64,000 nucleotides of DNA from Marinactinospora thermotolerans DSM 45154 (GCF_900167435.1 NZ_FUWS01000002.1:483924-547923), one strand, 5' to 3'. Numbered from the stretch's first letter, positions 45,358-54,232 are shown. A program made the numbers and translations. Notes: generated by a model not told the origin, from the letters alone.

Positions 45358-46308
45358 ATGCGGTTGACTATCGGCGTTGACATCGGTGGCACGAAGGTCG
45401 CCGCCGGCGTTGTCGATCCGGATGGACGGATCCTCACGAAGGTCAAGCACCCCACCCCCGCCAACGACAGCTCGGCCATCGCCGACGTGGTCTGCGACGC
45501 CATCGAGGAGCTGATGGCCACCCACCCCGACGACACGTTCGCCGGGGTCGGGGTCGGTACCGCGGGCTTCGTCGACGAGGGCCGTTCCGTCGTCGTGTTC
45601 GCGCCCAACCTCGCCTGGCGCAACGAACCGCTCAAGGAGCGGATCCAGCGCCGCATCGACCTGCCCGTGGTCATCGAGAACGACGCCAACGCGGCGGCCT
45701 GGGGAGAAGCCCGCTTCGGGGCCGGCCGCGACACCGGCAACGTGGTGTGCGTGACGCTGGGGACCGGCATCGGCGGAGGGGTCGTCCTGGACGGGCGGCT
45801 GTACCGGGGACGCTACGGCATCGCCGCCGAGATCGGGCACTACCGCATCGTCCCCAACGGGCGCCGGTGCGGTTGCGGCAACCACGGCTGCTGGGAGCAG
45901 TACGCCAGCGGCCGGGCCCTCGTCGCCGAGGCCCAGGACCTCGCCAGAACCGAGCCCCGTCGCGCCGAGCGCCTGCTCAAGCTCGCCGACGGCGATGTGG
46001 CGCGTATCCAGGGCCCCGAGATCACCCAGGCGGCCCTTGAGGGCGACGGCGCCGCGTTGGAGTGCTTCCGGATCGTCGGTCACTGGGTCGGTCTGGGACT
46101 GGCCGACATGGCGGCCATCCTCGACCCCGAGTGCTTCGTCATCGGCGGCGGCGTCTCCGAGGCCGGCGAGATCCTGCTCGAACCCGTCCGCGCGGCGTTC
46201 GCCAGAAGCGTCACCGGCCGGGTCACCCGCCGGCTCGCGGAGATCCGCACGGCCGAGCTCGGCGCCGAGGCGGGCCTGGTCGGCGCGGCCGACCTCGTGG
46301 AACGCTGA
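45358..46308 (+). CDS. glkA: ROK-family glucokinase
   Basis: Phosphorylates glucose; in Streptomyces also central to carbon catabolite repression. The 316 residues start with the phosphate motif GVDIGGTKVAAGVVD, contain catalytic IENDANAAAWGEA, ROK signature, and the zinc motif CGCGNHGCWEQYASG. AAAAGGAG lies 6 bases before the ATG. The upstream small gene is probably functionally linked. Confidence 0.95.
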   Translation: MRLTIGVDIGGTKVAAGVVDPDGRILTKVKHPTPANDSSAIADVVCDAIEELMATHPDDTFAGVGVGTAGFVDEGRSVVVFAPNLAWRNEPLKERIQRRIDLPVVIENDANAAAWGEARFGAGRDTGNVVCVTLGTGIGGGVVLDGRLYRGRYGIAAEIGHYRIVPNGRRCGCGNHGCWEQYASGRALVAEAQDLARTEPRRAERLLKLADGDVARIQGPEITQAALEGDGAALECFRIVGHWVGLGLADMAAILDPECFVIGGGVSEAGEILLEPVRAAFARSVTGRVTRRLAEIRTAELGAEAGLVGAADLVER

Positions 46309-46315
46309 CCTCCCG

Positions 46316-46345
46316 GCTCCCGGCCGCGACCGTGTGGCCGGGAGC
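46316..46345 (+). terminator. Hairpin after glkA
   Basis: A 10-bp stem (46316-46325 with 46336-46345), 8 bases past the glkA stop, possibly terminating or attenuating readthrough into the next gene. Confidence 0.6.
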
Positions 46346-46380
46346 GGGTCACGCCTGCCCGAACGGGGTATCCCCTGGGC

Positions 46381-47076
46381 ATGGCGGTGCTGCGGGTCCT
46401 GTCCTACAACGTCCGTTCACTCCGCGATGACGTCGACGCGCTCGTCCGGGTCGTCAGGGCCTGTCGTCCCGATGTCCTCTGCCTCCAGGAGGCGCCCCGG
46501 TTATGGCGGTGGCGCAGCCGGCGACGTCGCTTCGCCCGGGCGGTGGGCCTGGCCCCCGTGGTCAACCGGCGTGTCGGGGGCCTGGCGATCCTCGCGGCCC
46601 CCGATGTCAGGGTCGTCCGGACCGCCCACCATCGGCTCACCTACCACCTCGGGCTGCACGTACGGGCGGTCTCGATCGCGGTGGTGGAGATGGCCGGACG
46701 CCGTGTCGCGCTCGCCACCACCCACCTGGACCTGCACCAGGGCGCGCGCCTCCAGCACGCCGCGGAGGTGGTGGAGCGCCTGGCGGCCGTCACGGGGGAC
46801 GGGGTGGATCCCGTGCTCACCGGCGACATCAACGAGGAGGCGGACGGACCCGCCTGGCGGCTGTTGGCGTCGGGCATGGTCGACACCGGTGCGACCGTTC
46901 CCCGAGGCGGGGAGATGACCTTCACCGCGCGGCGCCCGCGTAAGCGCATCGACGCGATCTTCACCGGGCCCGGGCTGCGGCCCGTGGGCGCGGGAGTGCC
47001 GTTGGAACTGGTCAGCGAAGCCGACCTCGAGCTCGCCACGGATCACCGGCCGCTGCTGGCCGAGATCGCGCTGTGA
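46381..47076 (+). CDS. Endonuclease/exonuclease/phosphatase (EEP) family protein
   Basis: A 231-residue metal-dependent hydrolase of the DNase I/exonuclease III superfamily. Motifs appear in order: SYNVRSL, CLQEA, THLDLH, GDINEEADG, and C-terminal TDHRPLLAEI with the catalytic Asp-His. No signal peptide. The substrate may be nucleic acid or a phosphoester; unresolved. Confidence 0.9.
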   Translation: MAVLRVLSYNVRSLRDDVDALVRVVRACRPDVLCLQEAPRLWRWRSRRRRFARAVGLAPVVNRRVGGLAILAAPDVRVVRTAHHRLTYHLGLHVRAVSIAVVEMAGRRVALATTHLDLHQGARLQHAAEVVERLAAVTGDGVDPVLTGDINEEADGPAWRLLASGMVDTGATVPRGGEMTFTARRPRKRIDAIFTGPGLRPVGAGVPLELVSEADLELATDHRPLLAEIAL

Positions 47077-47092
47077 GCGGGGCCGGTCGCCC

Positions 47093-47911
47093 TCACAGCA
47101 CGGCACCGTCGTCGGGCCCGCTGTCCCGTGGCGGGCGATCGCCCATGCGCGCCACCAGCACCACGAATCCGACGATGAACGCGCCCACGGCGAGGAAGGC
47201 CAGCCAGCCCGGGATGCGCATGCCCACCAGCATCGATCCCAGCAGAAGGAGCGGTCCTCCAAACAGCCCGCCCCAGGACAACCGGCTGACGAGGTCACCG
47301 CGCGGTAGTGGGGGAGGCGGCGGCGGGACGTAGTGCCCCTCGTCCTCCTCGACCACGCCCTCGCGCCGGCCTCGTCGGGACACGGTCGGCGTCTCGTCGG
47401 TGGCGTGCTCCTCGTCCGGCTCCGGTGGGCGCTCGCGTTCGCCCGGGGAGACGTTCTCGGCGTCGGGCCACACCGGCGGCCCGAGGTCGCCGGCGCCCTC
47501 CTGGGCGTAGAAGCGTGCCACCAGGTCGGCCCAGACCTCCTCGTCCTCCCCGTCGGCCGGCGCCGCGGGATCGCGCCGGCCGGTCTGCGCCGTGGTGGTG
47601 GGAGCCTCGTCCAGCCCGGCGATCGCGTCGTCGCCGGGCTCGGTGGCGGACTCCCGGAGCCCGGGAAGTTCCGCGCGCAGGATCTCCTCGGCGGCGGAGC
47701 GCTCGTTGGTGTCGACGTAGAGGTGGTCGGTCGGGGGCTCCTCGAGCGTGATCCCGTCCGGCTCCAGCACGTCCTCGCCCAGCGGGACCGCGTAGGCGGC
47801 GATCCCGGCCCGGCGCAGCGCGTCGAGCATGACGTCGGCCAGCGCCGGAGGCAGCAGGATCAGCGGCACGTAGGAGTCCGCGAGCAGGCCGTTGCCACGA
47901 CGGTGCGTCAT
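47093..47911 (-). CDS. Actinobacterial hypothetical protein with C-terminal membrane helices
   Basis: A 272-residue protein. The N-terminal domain (about 14-85, YVPLILLPPALADVMLDALRRAGIAAYAVPL) looks globular, followed by an acidic disordered linker, a proline run (about 200) and two membrane helices at the end. ATG 47911 overlaps the upstream hydrolase stop, with GGGGAAGGG before it. I do not recognise a named family; the N-terminal region could sense or bind a ligand, but this is speculation. Confidence 0.8.
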   Translation of the reverse strand: MTHRRGNGLLADSYVPLILLPPALADVMLDALRRAGIAAYAVPLGEDVLEPDGITLEEPPTDHLYVDTNERSAAEEILRAELPGLRESATEPGDDAIAGLDEAPTTTAQTGRRDPAAPADGEDEEVWADLVARFYAQEGAGDLGPPVWPDAENVSPGERERPPEPDEEHATDETPTVSRRGRREGVVEEDEGHYVPPPPPPLPRGDLVSRLSWGGLFGGPLLLLGSMLVGMRIPGWLAFLAVGAFIVGFVVLVARMGDRPPRDSGPDDGAVL

Positions 47912-48675
47912 GCTGCTGTCCCTTCCCCGCTCCGGCTGTGCCCGCGCACGAAGGCGAGGCTTCCCTCGAAGACGGTTTGCGCGTCGTGGTCGAGTGTCGC
48001 GACGTGGTAGCTGTTCTCCAGCGTCACGACGGTCACCGTCGTGTTGACCGCTCCCTCGGTGAGGATACGCATGCTCGCGGGACCGATCACGTGATCCTCG
48101 GAACTGCGGTAGGCCAGGATCGGCGCGGTGATCGAGGCGAGCCCGCGTCGCGTCGCCCGCCACAGCCGGGGCAGCGTCGCCGCCGCGGCGAGCGGCACGC
48201 GGTCATAGCCGTGCTCGTCCACACCCGGCCTCTTGATGTCGTTGGTGAGACCGCGCGTGGACCGGAGCACGTGTTTGAGGAGCGGGGCGACGTGCAGGCC
48301 CCGGTTCTCCACCGCGATCGAGGGGTTCACCACGACGATCCCCGACACCGCGCCGGGGTGGAGCTGGGCGAGCCGCAACGCCAGGCACCCGCCCATCGAC
48401 AGGCCCATCACGAAGACCTCGTCGCAACGTCCGCGCAGGTCCTGCAGGGCCTCCTCCGCGGTGGCGAGCCACTGGTCGGAGGTGGTCAGGTTCATGTCCT
48501 GCCACGTGGTCCCGTGTCCGGGGAGCAGGGGAAGACGTACCGTCATCCCCGCGGCGGCCAGGTGATCGGCCCAGGGCCGCATCGACCGCGGGCTTCCGGT
48601 GAAACCGTGGCACAGCACCACGCCGACGGACCCGCCGTCGTGCCGGAAGGCCCCGGCGCCTGGCAGTAACGACAT
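47908..48675 (-). CDS. Alpha/beta hydrolase, carboxylesterase/monoacylglycerol lipase-like
   Basis: A 255-residue hydrolase with oxyanion HGFTGSP, nucleophile elbow GLSMGG, acid residue in SSEDHVIG and catalytic His in NSYHVATLDHD, the last typical of the Est30/monoacylglycerol lipase group. ATG 48675. It overlaps the following membrane-protein gene by ATGA. Adjacent to plsC, which hints at lipid metabolism. Confidence 0.9.
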   Translation of the reverse strand: MSLLPGAGAFRHDGGSVGVVLCHGFTGSPRSMRPWADHLAAAGMTVRLPLLPGHGTTWQDMNLTTSDQWLATAEEALQDLRGRCDEVFVMGLSMGGCLALRLAQLHPGAVSGIVVVNPSIAVENRGLHVAPLLKHVLRSTRGLTNDIKRPGVDEHGYDRVPLAAAATLPRLWRATRRGLASITAPILAYRSSEDHVIGPASMRILTEGAVNTTVTVVTLENSYHVATLDHDAQTVFEGSLAFVRGHSRSGEGTAA

Positions 48676-48945
48676 GGGTTCTCCCTCGACAGTCCTGTGT
48701 GCGTCGTCGCGCCGTCGGCGTAGCGCACCGGGTCTACGAAATTAGCTCAGGGACAAGGCCCCCGTAACCCCCGCCCTGGTGTGGCGGAGGAGTGGGCCGA
48801 AGGTCCCCTACCCCCAGGTAACCAGAGCCGACATTGGTAGTAGGCCGCGAGCGATGCGAAGATAACGGCGATTGTTCGTGGAAGCGGGAAGGTGAGCGTG
48901 ACAAGTCAGGGCGACCCCTCCCCGTGCGTGCGGGGGTGAATCCGG

Positions 48946-49800
48946 GTGTTCTACTGGGTGGTCAAGGCGATTCTCGGCCCGGTGCTCGCGGTGCTGTGGC
49001 AGCCGCGGGCCGAAGGCGTCGAGAACGTACCGAGGCACGGACCGGCGATCATGGTGAGCAATCACCTCTCTTTCTCCGACCACTTCTTCGGGCCCCTCCC
49101 TCTTCCCCGCAAGATCACCTTCCTCGCCAAGGCCGAGTACTTCACCGGCAAGGGCGTCAAGGGGCTGGCGAGCAGGCTCTTCTTCACCGGAGTCGGACAG
49201 ATCCCGATCGACCGGTCCGGAGGCAAGGCCAGTGAGGCCGCGCTGCGCACCGGCCTGAAGGTGCTCAAGCAGGGCAGGCTCCTCGGCATCTACCCCGAAG
49301 GCACCCGCTCACCCGACGGCCGGCTCTACCGAGGCCGGACCGGCGTGGCCCGCCTGGCCCTGGAGTCGGGTGCCCCGGTCGTGCCGATGGCGATGATCAA
49401 CGTCGACAAGATCATGCCTCCGGGACGGACCCTGCCCCGGCTCGGGATCCGGCCCAAGGTGGTCTTCGGTGAACCGCTCGACTTCTCCCGCTATCAGGGC
49501 ATGGAGAAGGACCCGAGGGTGCTGCGGGCCGTCACCGACGAGATCATGTACGCCCTGATGAAGCTCTCCGGGCAGGAGTACGTCGACCGCTACGCCCAGT
49601 CGGTCAAGGCGGAGCTGGAGGCCGCGGCCAAGGAGGAGCGCAAGGAGCAGCACGCCGGACGCAAGGAGCAGCGCCGCGCCGAGCGCGAGTCGAAGAAGAC
49701 CGAACGCGCGCGGAAGAAGGCGGAGAAGAAGGCGCAGCGCCGACAGCGGAAGGCCGAGCGTCGGGGAGAGGCCGGCGAGGACGCCGGCTCCACGGGCTGA
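48946..49800 (+). CDS. plsC: 1-acyl-sn-glycerol-3-phosphate acyltransferase
   Basis: Makes phosphatidic acid at the membrane. The 284-residue protein has the HX4D motif in SNHLSFSDHF, IPIDRSGG and EGTRSPDGRLYRG motifs, and N-terminal hydrophobic anchor. An unusual C-terminal tail of about 60 residues is almost entirely Lys/Arg/Glu/Ala (predicted helix). GTG start with GGGGGTG upstream. Corresponds to Rv2182c. Confidence 0.92.
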   Translation: MFYWVVKAILGPVLAVLWQPRAEGVENVPRHGPAIMVSNHLSFSDHFFGPLPLPRKITFLAKAEYFTGKGVKGLASRLFFTGVGQIPIDRSGGKASEAALRTGLKVLKQGRLLGIYPEGTRSPDGRLYRGRTGVARLALESGAPVVPMAMINVDKIMPPGRTLPRLGIRPKVVFGEPLDFSRYQGMEKDPRVLRAVTDEIMYALMKLSGQEYVDRYAQSVKAELEAAAKEERKEQHAGRKEQRRAERESKKTERARKKAEKKAQRRQRKAERRGEAGEDAGSTG

Positions 49801-49825
49801 CCCCTCCCCGGATCGACGACCACGG

Positions 49826-49875
49826 CGCGCGTCGAAGGGGCGGGCGCCACACGGTGCCCGCCCCTTCGACGCGCG
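49826..49875. terminator. Bidirectional terminator between plsC and glpK
   Basis: A 20-bp perfect stem (49826-49845 with 49856-49875), extendable by three further pairs, between convergent genes. Confidence 0.93.
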
Positions 49876-49887
49876 ACACCACCCCGG

Positions 49888-51366
49888 CTACCCCAGGTCG
49901 GCCCAGCCCTTGGAGCGTTCCACCGCCTCGCGCCAGCGACGGTAGGCGGCCTCGTCACGCTCGCCCGGCTCGAAACGCAGATCGAGTTTCCAGGTGTCGA
50001 CCAGTTCCTCGGTGGAGGACCACACGCCCGCGCCGAGCCCGGCCAGGAAGGCCGCTCCCAGCGCGGTGGTCTCCTGGATCCGTGGCCGGGCCACGCTGAC
50101 GCCGAGCTGGTCGGCCTGTAGCCGGCACAGCAGGTTGTTGGCCGAGGCCCCGCCGTCCACCCGCAGCTCGGGAAGTTCGGTGCCCGACGCCTTGGTCATC
50201 GCCTCGGCGACGTCACGGACCTCGAAGGCGATCGCCTCCAGCGTGGCGCGGGCGAGGTGGGCGCGTCGGGTGCCACGGGTGATGCCGAAGATCGCGCCAC
50301 GCGCCTGGGGGTCCCAGTCGGGCGCGCCCAGACCGGTCAGGGCGGGGACGAACACCACGCCCCCGGAGTCGGGAACGCTGGTGGCCAGGGCCTCCGACTG
50401 GGGGGCGCTGTCGATCAGCCCCAGGCCGTCGCGCAGCCACTGCACCGCGGCGCCGGTCACGAAGATGGAGCCCTCCAGGGCGTACTCCAACCGGCCGTCG
50501 GGGTGCTGCCACAGCACGGTGCTCAGCAGGCCGTGCTCCGGCGCGACGGGTTCGCCGCCGGTGTTGAGCAGGACGAAGGACCCGGTGCCGTAGGTGCACT
50601 TGGAGGTGCCGGGGGAGTAGCAGGTCTGTCCGAACATCGCGGCCTGCTGGTCACCGGCGATGCCGGCGATGGGGATGCGCAGGCCCAGGAACTCCTCGGG
50701 CGAGGTCTCGCCCAGGGCGCCGTAGGAGGGGACGACCTCGGGCAGCGCCTCCATGGGGACGCCGAACAGCTCGCACAGCTCGGGCGACCACGAGCCGGCC
50801 CTGATGTCGTAGAGGAGGGTGCGCGAGGCGTTGGAGGCGTCGGTGATGTGGCGCGCCCCGCCGGTGAGCCGTGCGACGATGTAGGAGTCCACGGTTCCGA
50901 TCGCGACATCGCCGGCCTGGACGCCCTTCCAGGCCCGTTCGTCGTTGCGCGCGATCCAGGTCAGCTTCGTGGCGGTGAAGTAGGGGTCCAGGCGCAGCCC
51001 GGTCAGTTCGGTGATCCGCTCCTCATGCCCCTCCTCACGCAGTGAGGAACAGATGCCGGCGGTACGGCGGTCCTGCCAGACGATCGCACGGCGTGGCGCG
51101 GTGGCGCGTTTGCGGTCCCACAGCACCGCGGTCTCACGCTGGTTGGTGATTCCCAGACAGGCCGGCTGGACCCCGGCCGCGTCGATCGCGGTCTGGCAGG
51201 CGGCCAGGGTGGCCTGCCAGATCTCCTCCGGAACGTGCTCGACCCATCCGGTATCCGGGTAGTGCTGGGCGAATTCCTGGTAACCGCGGGCGAGGACGGT
51301 CCCGTTCTCGCTTACCATCAGCGCTGTCACGCCGGTGGTCCCGGCGTCGATGGTGAGCACGGTCAT
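49888..51366 (-). CDS. glpK: Glycerol kinase
   Basis: Phosphorylates glycerol to glycerol 3-phosphate. The 492-residue FGGY kinase starts TIDAGTTGVTALMV, has the NQRETAVLWDR segment, SNASRTLLYDI, and C-terminal DGGASANNLL. No glpF or glpD neighbours. A DasR-like palindrome lies 30 bases upstream of the start. Next to plsC, it could feed phospholipid synthesis. Confidence 0.96.
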   Translation of the reverse strand: MTVLTIDAGTTGVTALMVSENGTVLARGYQEFAQHYPDTGWVEHVPEEIWQATLAACQTAIDAAGVQPACLGITNQRETAVLWDRKRATAPRRAIVWQDRRTAGICSSLREEGHEERITELTGLRLDPYFTATKLTWIARNDERAWKGVQAGDVAIGTVDSYIVARLTGGARHITDASNASRTLLYDIRAGSWSPELCELFGVPMEALPEVVPSYGALGETSPEEFLGLRIPIAGIAGDQQAAMFGQTCYSPGTSKCTYGTGSFVLLNTGGEPVAPEHGLLSTVLWQHPDGRLEYALEGSIFVTGAAVQWLRDGLGLIDSAPQSEALATSVPDSGGVVFVPALTGLGAPDWDPQARGAIFGITRGTRRAHLARATLEAIAFEVRDVAEAMTKASGTELPELRVDGGASANNLLCRLQADQLGVSVARPRIQETTALGAAFLAGLGAGVWSSTEELVDTWKLDLRFEPGERDEAAYRRWREAVERSKGWADLG

Positions 51367-51395
51367 GGGGTTGGCCTCCAGTAGCTCGGACGACT

Positions 51396-51409
51396 ATGGT
51401 CTAGACCAT
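51396..51409. promoter_or_regulatory. DasR-type operator (dre-like) upstream of glpK
   Basis: A 14-base perfect palindrome ATGGTCTAGACCAT, containing TGGTCTAGACCA, the core of the Streptomyces DasR/NagR GntR-family consensus. It lies 30 bases before the glpK ATG, where it would overlap the promoter. Confidence 0.75.
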
Positions 51410-51507
51410 GTGAGGTGTGCGGTACGGCGACGGTGTCCCGTGAAGGGGGCGCATCCCGGAGATCTACCCGGGTGTGAACATCTTTCAACTCTTTTGGGAC
51501 CCGCTTC

Positions 51508-51523
51508 CGTGACGCCTGTCACA
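51508..51523. promoter_or_regulatory. Crp-like binding site upstream of the phosphofructokinase gene
   Basis: CGTGACGCCTGTCACA matches TGTGA-N6-TCACA at 9 of 10 defined positions and is internally a perfect GTGAC/GTCAC inverted repeat. It lies 112 bases upstream of the kinase ATG. Confidence 0.6.
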
Positions 51524-51634
51524 GTGCCGTCGCCTGGTCGGCGGCGGCGCACCGCGAGGTCGATGATCCATGTTCGAGGCGTCGCGGGTGACCCCATGGC
51601 GCTGGTTTCCAACGGGAATTTGAGGAGTACACGC

Positions 51635-52660
51635 ATGCGAGTCGGGGTTCTGACCGGAGGCGGCGACTGCCCGGGGCTGAACGCGGTCATCCGCGCGGTG
51701 GTCCGCAGGGGTATCAAGGACTACGGCTACGAGTTCGTCGGCTTCCGTGACGGCTGGCGCGGACCGCTCGAAGGCGACACCATGCCGCTGGACCGCGCGG
51801 CCGTGAGCGGGATCCTCCCGCGCGGTGGCACGATCCTGGGGTCCTCGCGCACCAACCTGATGAAGATCGAGGGCGGTGTCGAGCGGGTCAAGGACAACCT
51901 CGCGGGTCTCGGGGTCGACGCCCTGGTCGCCATCGGCGGCGAGGACACCCTCGGCGTCGCGCGTCAGCTCCACGACTTCGACGTCAAGGTCGTCGGCGTC
52001 CCCAAGACCATCGACAACGACCTCAACGCCACCGACTACACCTTCGGCTTCGACACCGCGGTCAACATCGCCACCGAGGCGATCGACCGGCTGCACACCA
52101 CCGCCGAGTCCCACCACCGCGCGCTCATCGTCGAGGTCATGGGCCGCCACGCGGGCTGGATCGCGCTGCACTCCGGCATGGCCGCCGGCGCCAACGTCAT
52201 CCTCATCCCCGAGCGCCCCTTCGACATCGACGAGGTCGTCGCCCACGTCGAGAGCCGCTTCAAGACCAACTACGCGCCGATCATCGTGGTCGCCGAGGGG
52301 GCCCACCCCAAGGAGGGCCAGATGGAGCTCGCCAGCGGCGAACGCGACGCCTTCGGCCACGTCCGGCTCGGCGGCATCGGCCAGCGCCTGGCCGAGGAGA
52401 TCGAGTCGCGCACCGGCAAGGAGGCCCGCTCGGTCGTCCTGGGCCACGTCCAGCGCGGCGGCACCCCCTCGGCGTTCGACCGCGTCCTGGCCACCCGCCT
52501 GGGCCTGGACGCCATCGCCGCCGTCCACGACGGCGACTTCGGCAAGATGGTCGCCCTCCAGGGCACCTCCATCGTCCGGGTGGAGCTGGCCGCGGCCACC
52601 GACAAGCTCAAGACCGTTCCGGTCGAGCGCTACCAGGAGGCCGAGGTCTTCTTCGGCTAG
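51635..52660 (+). CDS. pfkA: 6-phosphofructokinase, probably PPi-dependent
   Basis: Converts fructose 6-phosphate to the 1,6-bisphosphate. The 341 residues include GGGDCPGLN (8-16), GGEDT (101-105), PKTIDND (123-129), MGRHAGW and GHVQRGGTPSAFDR. D104 and K124 (also the E. coli numbers) are the residues found in pyrophosphate-dependent enzymes such as the Amycolatopsis methanolica type, whereas ATP enzymes carry Gly at 104. GAGGAG lies 8 bases before the ATG. Confidence 0.93.
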   Translation: MRVGVLTGGGDCPGLNAVIRAVVRRGIKDYGYEFVGFRDGWRGPLEGDTMPLDRAAVSGILPRGGTILGSSRTNLMKIEGGVERVKDNLAGLGVDALVAIGGEDTLGVARQLHDFDVKVVGVPKTIDNDLNATDYTFGFDTAVNIATEAIDRLHTTAESHHRALIVEVMGRHAGWIALHSGMAAGANVILIPERPFDIDEVVAHVESRFKTNYAPIIVVAEGAHPKEGQMELASGERDAFGHVRLGGIGQRLAEEIESRTGKEARSVVLGHVQRGGTPSAFDRVLATRLGLDAIAAVHDGDFGKMVALQGTSIVRVELAAATDKLKTVPVERYQEAEVFFG

Positions 52661-52684
52661 GCCGGTCCACGGATCCCGCGCTCG

Positions 52685-52710
52685 GGGCCCCGCTCACAAG
52701 GGCGGGGCCC
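52685..52710 (+). terminator. Terminator after phosphofructokinase gene
   Basis: A 9-bp GC stem (52685-52693 with 52702-52710) followed by TTCG, 25 bases past the stop. Confidence 0.7.
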
Positions 52711-52840
52711 TTCGCGTGCCAGGAGGTCCGCGCCGGGACGAAGGTGGTCCAACCGGTTGCGCGCGTGTTCGATACTGGAGTACGGGACCCCACGAGCGAG
52801 CCCCGATCCCCTTTCACCGAATCACCTGGGAGGCGTCGTC

Positions 52841-54130
52841 ATGTCCGCCACGTCCGACCACGCGGTCGTCGAAGCGCGAGAGGACGCTGTCGGCCCGGCG
52901 CCCAGTGCCCCGGAGGGTCTGGACGGCCTGGGCGAGCTGTGCGTCCTGATGAAGCTCGGCGAGATCGTTCTCAAGGGCAGCAACCGGCACCTGTTCGAGC
53001 GCCGGCTGCACAACAACATCCGGGCCGCGGCCAAGGGACTGCCCGAACTCAAGATCTCCCAGCGCAAGGGCATCATCATGCTGCGCCTGCCCGGAGCCTC
53101 CGACCTGGAGGTCGCCGAGCTGGCCGAGCGCATGTGCAACGTCATGGGCATCGTCTGGGTGCACCTGGTACGCCGGGTCGCCAAGGACCTCGACACGATC
53201 ACCGACGTCGCGGTGCGTTCCATGGCCGAGCGCACCGGTACCTTCGCGGTGCGGGCCCGCCGCCGTGACAAGCGTTTCCCCCTGATCTCCTCCGAGCTCG
53301 CCGCGCACGTCGGCTCCGCCGTCAAGAAGGCCCACCCCCACCTCGACGTCAAGCTCAAGAACCCCGACAACACCGTGTCCATCGAGGTGGACAAGGACGA
53401 GGCGTTCGTCTTCACCGACGGCATGCCCGGCCAGGGGGGACTCCCCGTCGGTATGAGCGGACGCGCCCTGGTGCTGATGTCGGGCGGCATCGACTCCCCG
53501 GTCGCCGCGCACCGGATGATGCGCCGCGGTCTCAAGGTGGACTTCCTGCACTTCTCGGGGATGCCCTTCACCGGGCCCGAGTCGATCTACAAGGCCTACA
53601 GCCTGGTCCGCCAGCTCGACCGCTTCCAGGGGGGATCGCGGCTGTTCGTCGTCCCCTTCGGCAAGGCCCAGCAGCAGATCAAGAACTCCGGCGTCGAGCG
53701 GCTCCAGATCGTCGCCCAGCGCCGTCTCATGCTCAAGACCGCCGAGGTGCTCGCCGACCGTCTCGGCGGCGCGGCCCTGATCACCGGTGACGCCCTGGGA
53801 CAGGTCTCCAGCCAGACCCTGACCAACATCACGGCCCTCGACGACGCCGTGGACCTGCCGATCCTGCGCCCCCTCGTGGGCATGGACAAGACCGAGATCA
53901 TGGACCAGGCCCGTCGCATCGGCACGCTGGCGATCTCCGAGCTGCCCGACGAGGACTGCTGCACGCTGCTCACCCCGCGACAGGTCGAGACCGCCGCCAA
54001 GATCGCCGACCTGCGCCAGATCGAGAAGCGGCTGGACGCCGAGGAACTCGCCGACTACCTCGCCGGAACCGCCCAGCTGCACAAGCCCAGCTACTTCGGC
54101 GGCCCCGAGTCGATGCCCGCCGGGGCCTGA
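52841..54130 (+). CDS. thiI: tRNA 4-thiouridine synthetase / thiamine sulfurtransferase ThiI
   Basis: Adenylates tRNA U8 or the ThiS pathway intermediate for sulfur transfer. The 429-residue protein has a ferredoxin-like/THUMP N-terminal half (about 35-190) and a PP-loop ATPase with LMSGGIDSPVAA (about 205). No C-terminal rhodanese domain is present. ATG 52841 with GGGAGG 7 bases upstream. thiG and thiS lie 10 kb away in the same window. Confidence 0.93.
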   Translation: MSATSDHAVVEAREDAVGPAPSAPEGLDGLGELCVLMKLGEIVLKGSNRHLFERRLHNNIRAAAKGLPELKISQRKGIIMLRLPGASDLEVAELAERMCNVMGIVWVHLVRRVAKDLDTITDVAVRSMAERTGTFAVRARRRDKRFPLISSELAAHVGSAVKKAHPHLDVKLKNPDNTVSIEVDKDEAFVFTDGMPGQGGLPVGMSGRALVLMSGGIDSPVAAHRMMRRGLKVDFLHFSGMPFTGPESIYKAYSLVRQLDRFQGGSRLFVVPFGKAQQQIKNSGVERLQIVAQRRLMLKTAEVLADRLGGAALITGDALGQVSSQTLTNITALDDAVDLPILRPLVGMDKTEIMDQARRIGTLAISELPDEDCCTLLTPRQVETAAKIADLRQIEKRLDAEELADYLAGTAQLHKPSYFGGPESMPAGA

Positions 54131-54139
54131 CCCGCTCCG

Positions 54140-54170
54140 CCGGGGCGGAGGCGCTTGGCCTCCGCCCCGG
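54140..54170. terminator. Terminator between convergent thiI and DAHP synthase genes
   Basis: A 13-bp perfect GC-rich stem (54140-54152 with 54158-54170), 10 bases past the thiI stop. Confidence 0.85.
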
Positions 54171-54232
54171 GTGGCTCCCGGACGTTCGCGTCGTGACACG
54201 TCGATGGCGTCCGCGGAGCCGGATGCGGCGCC

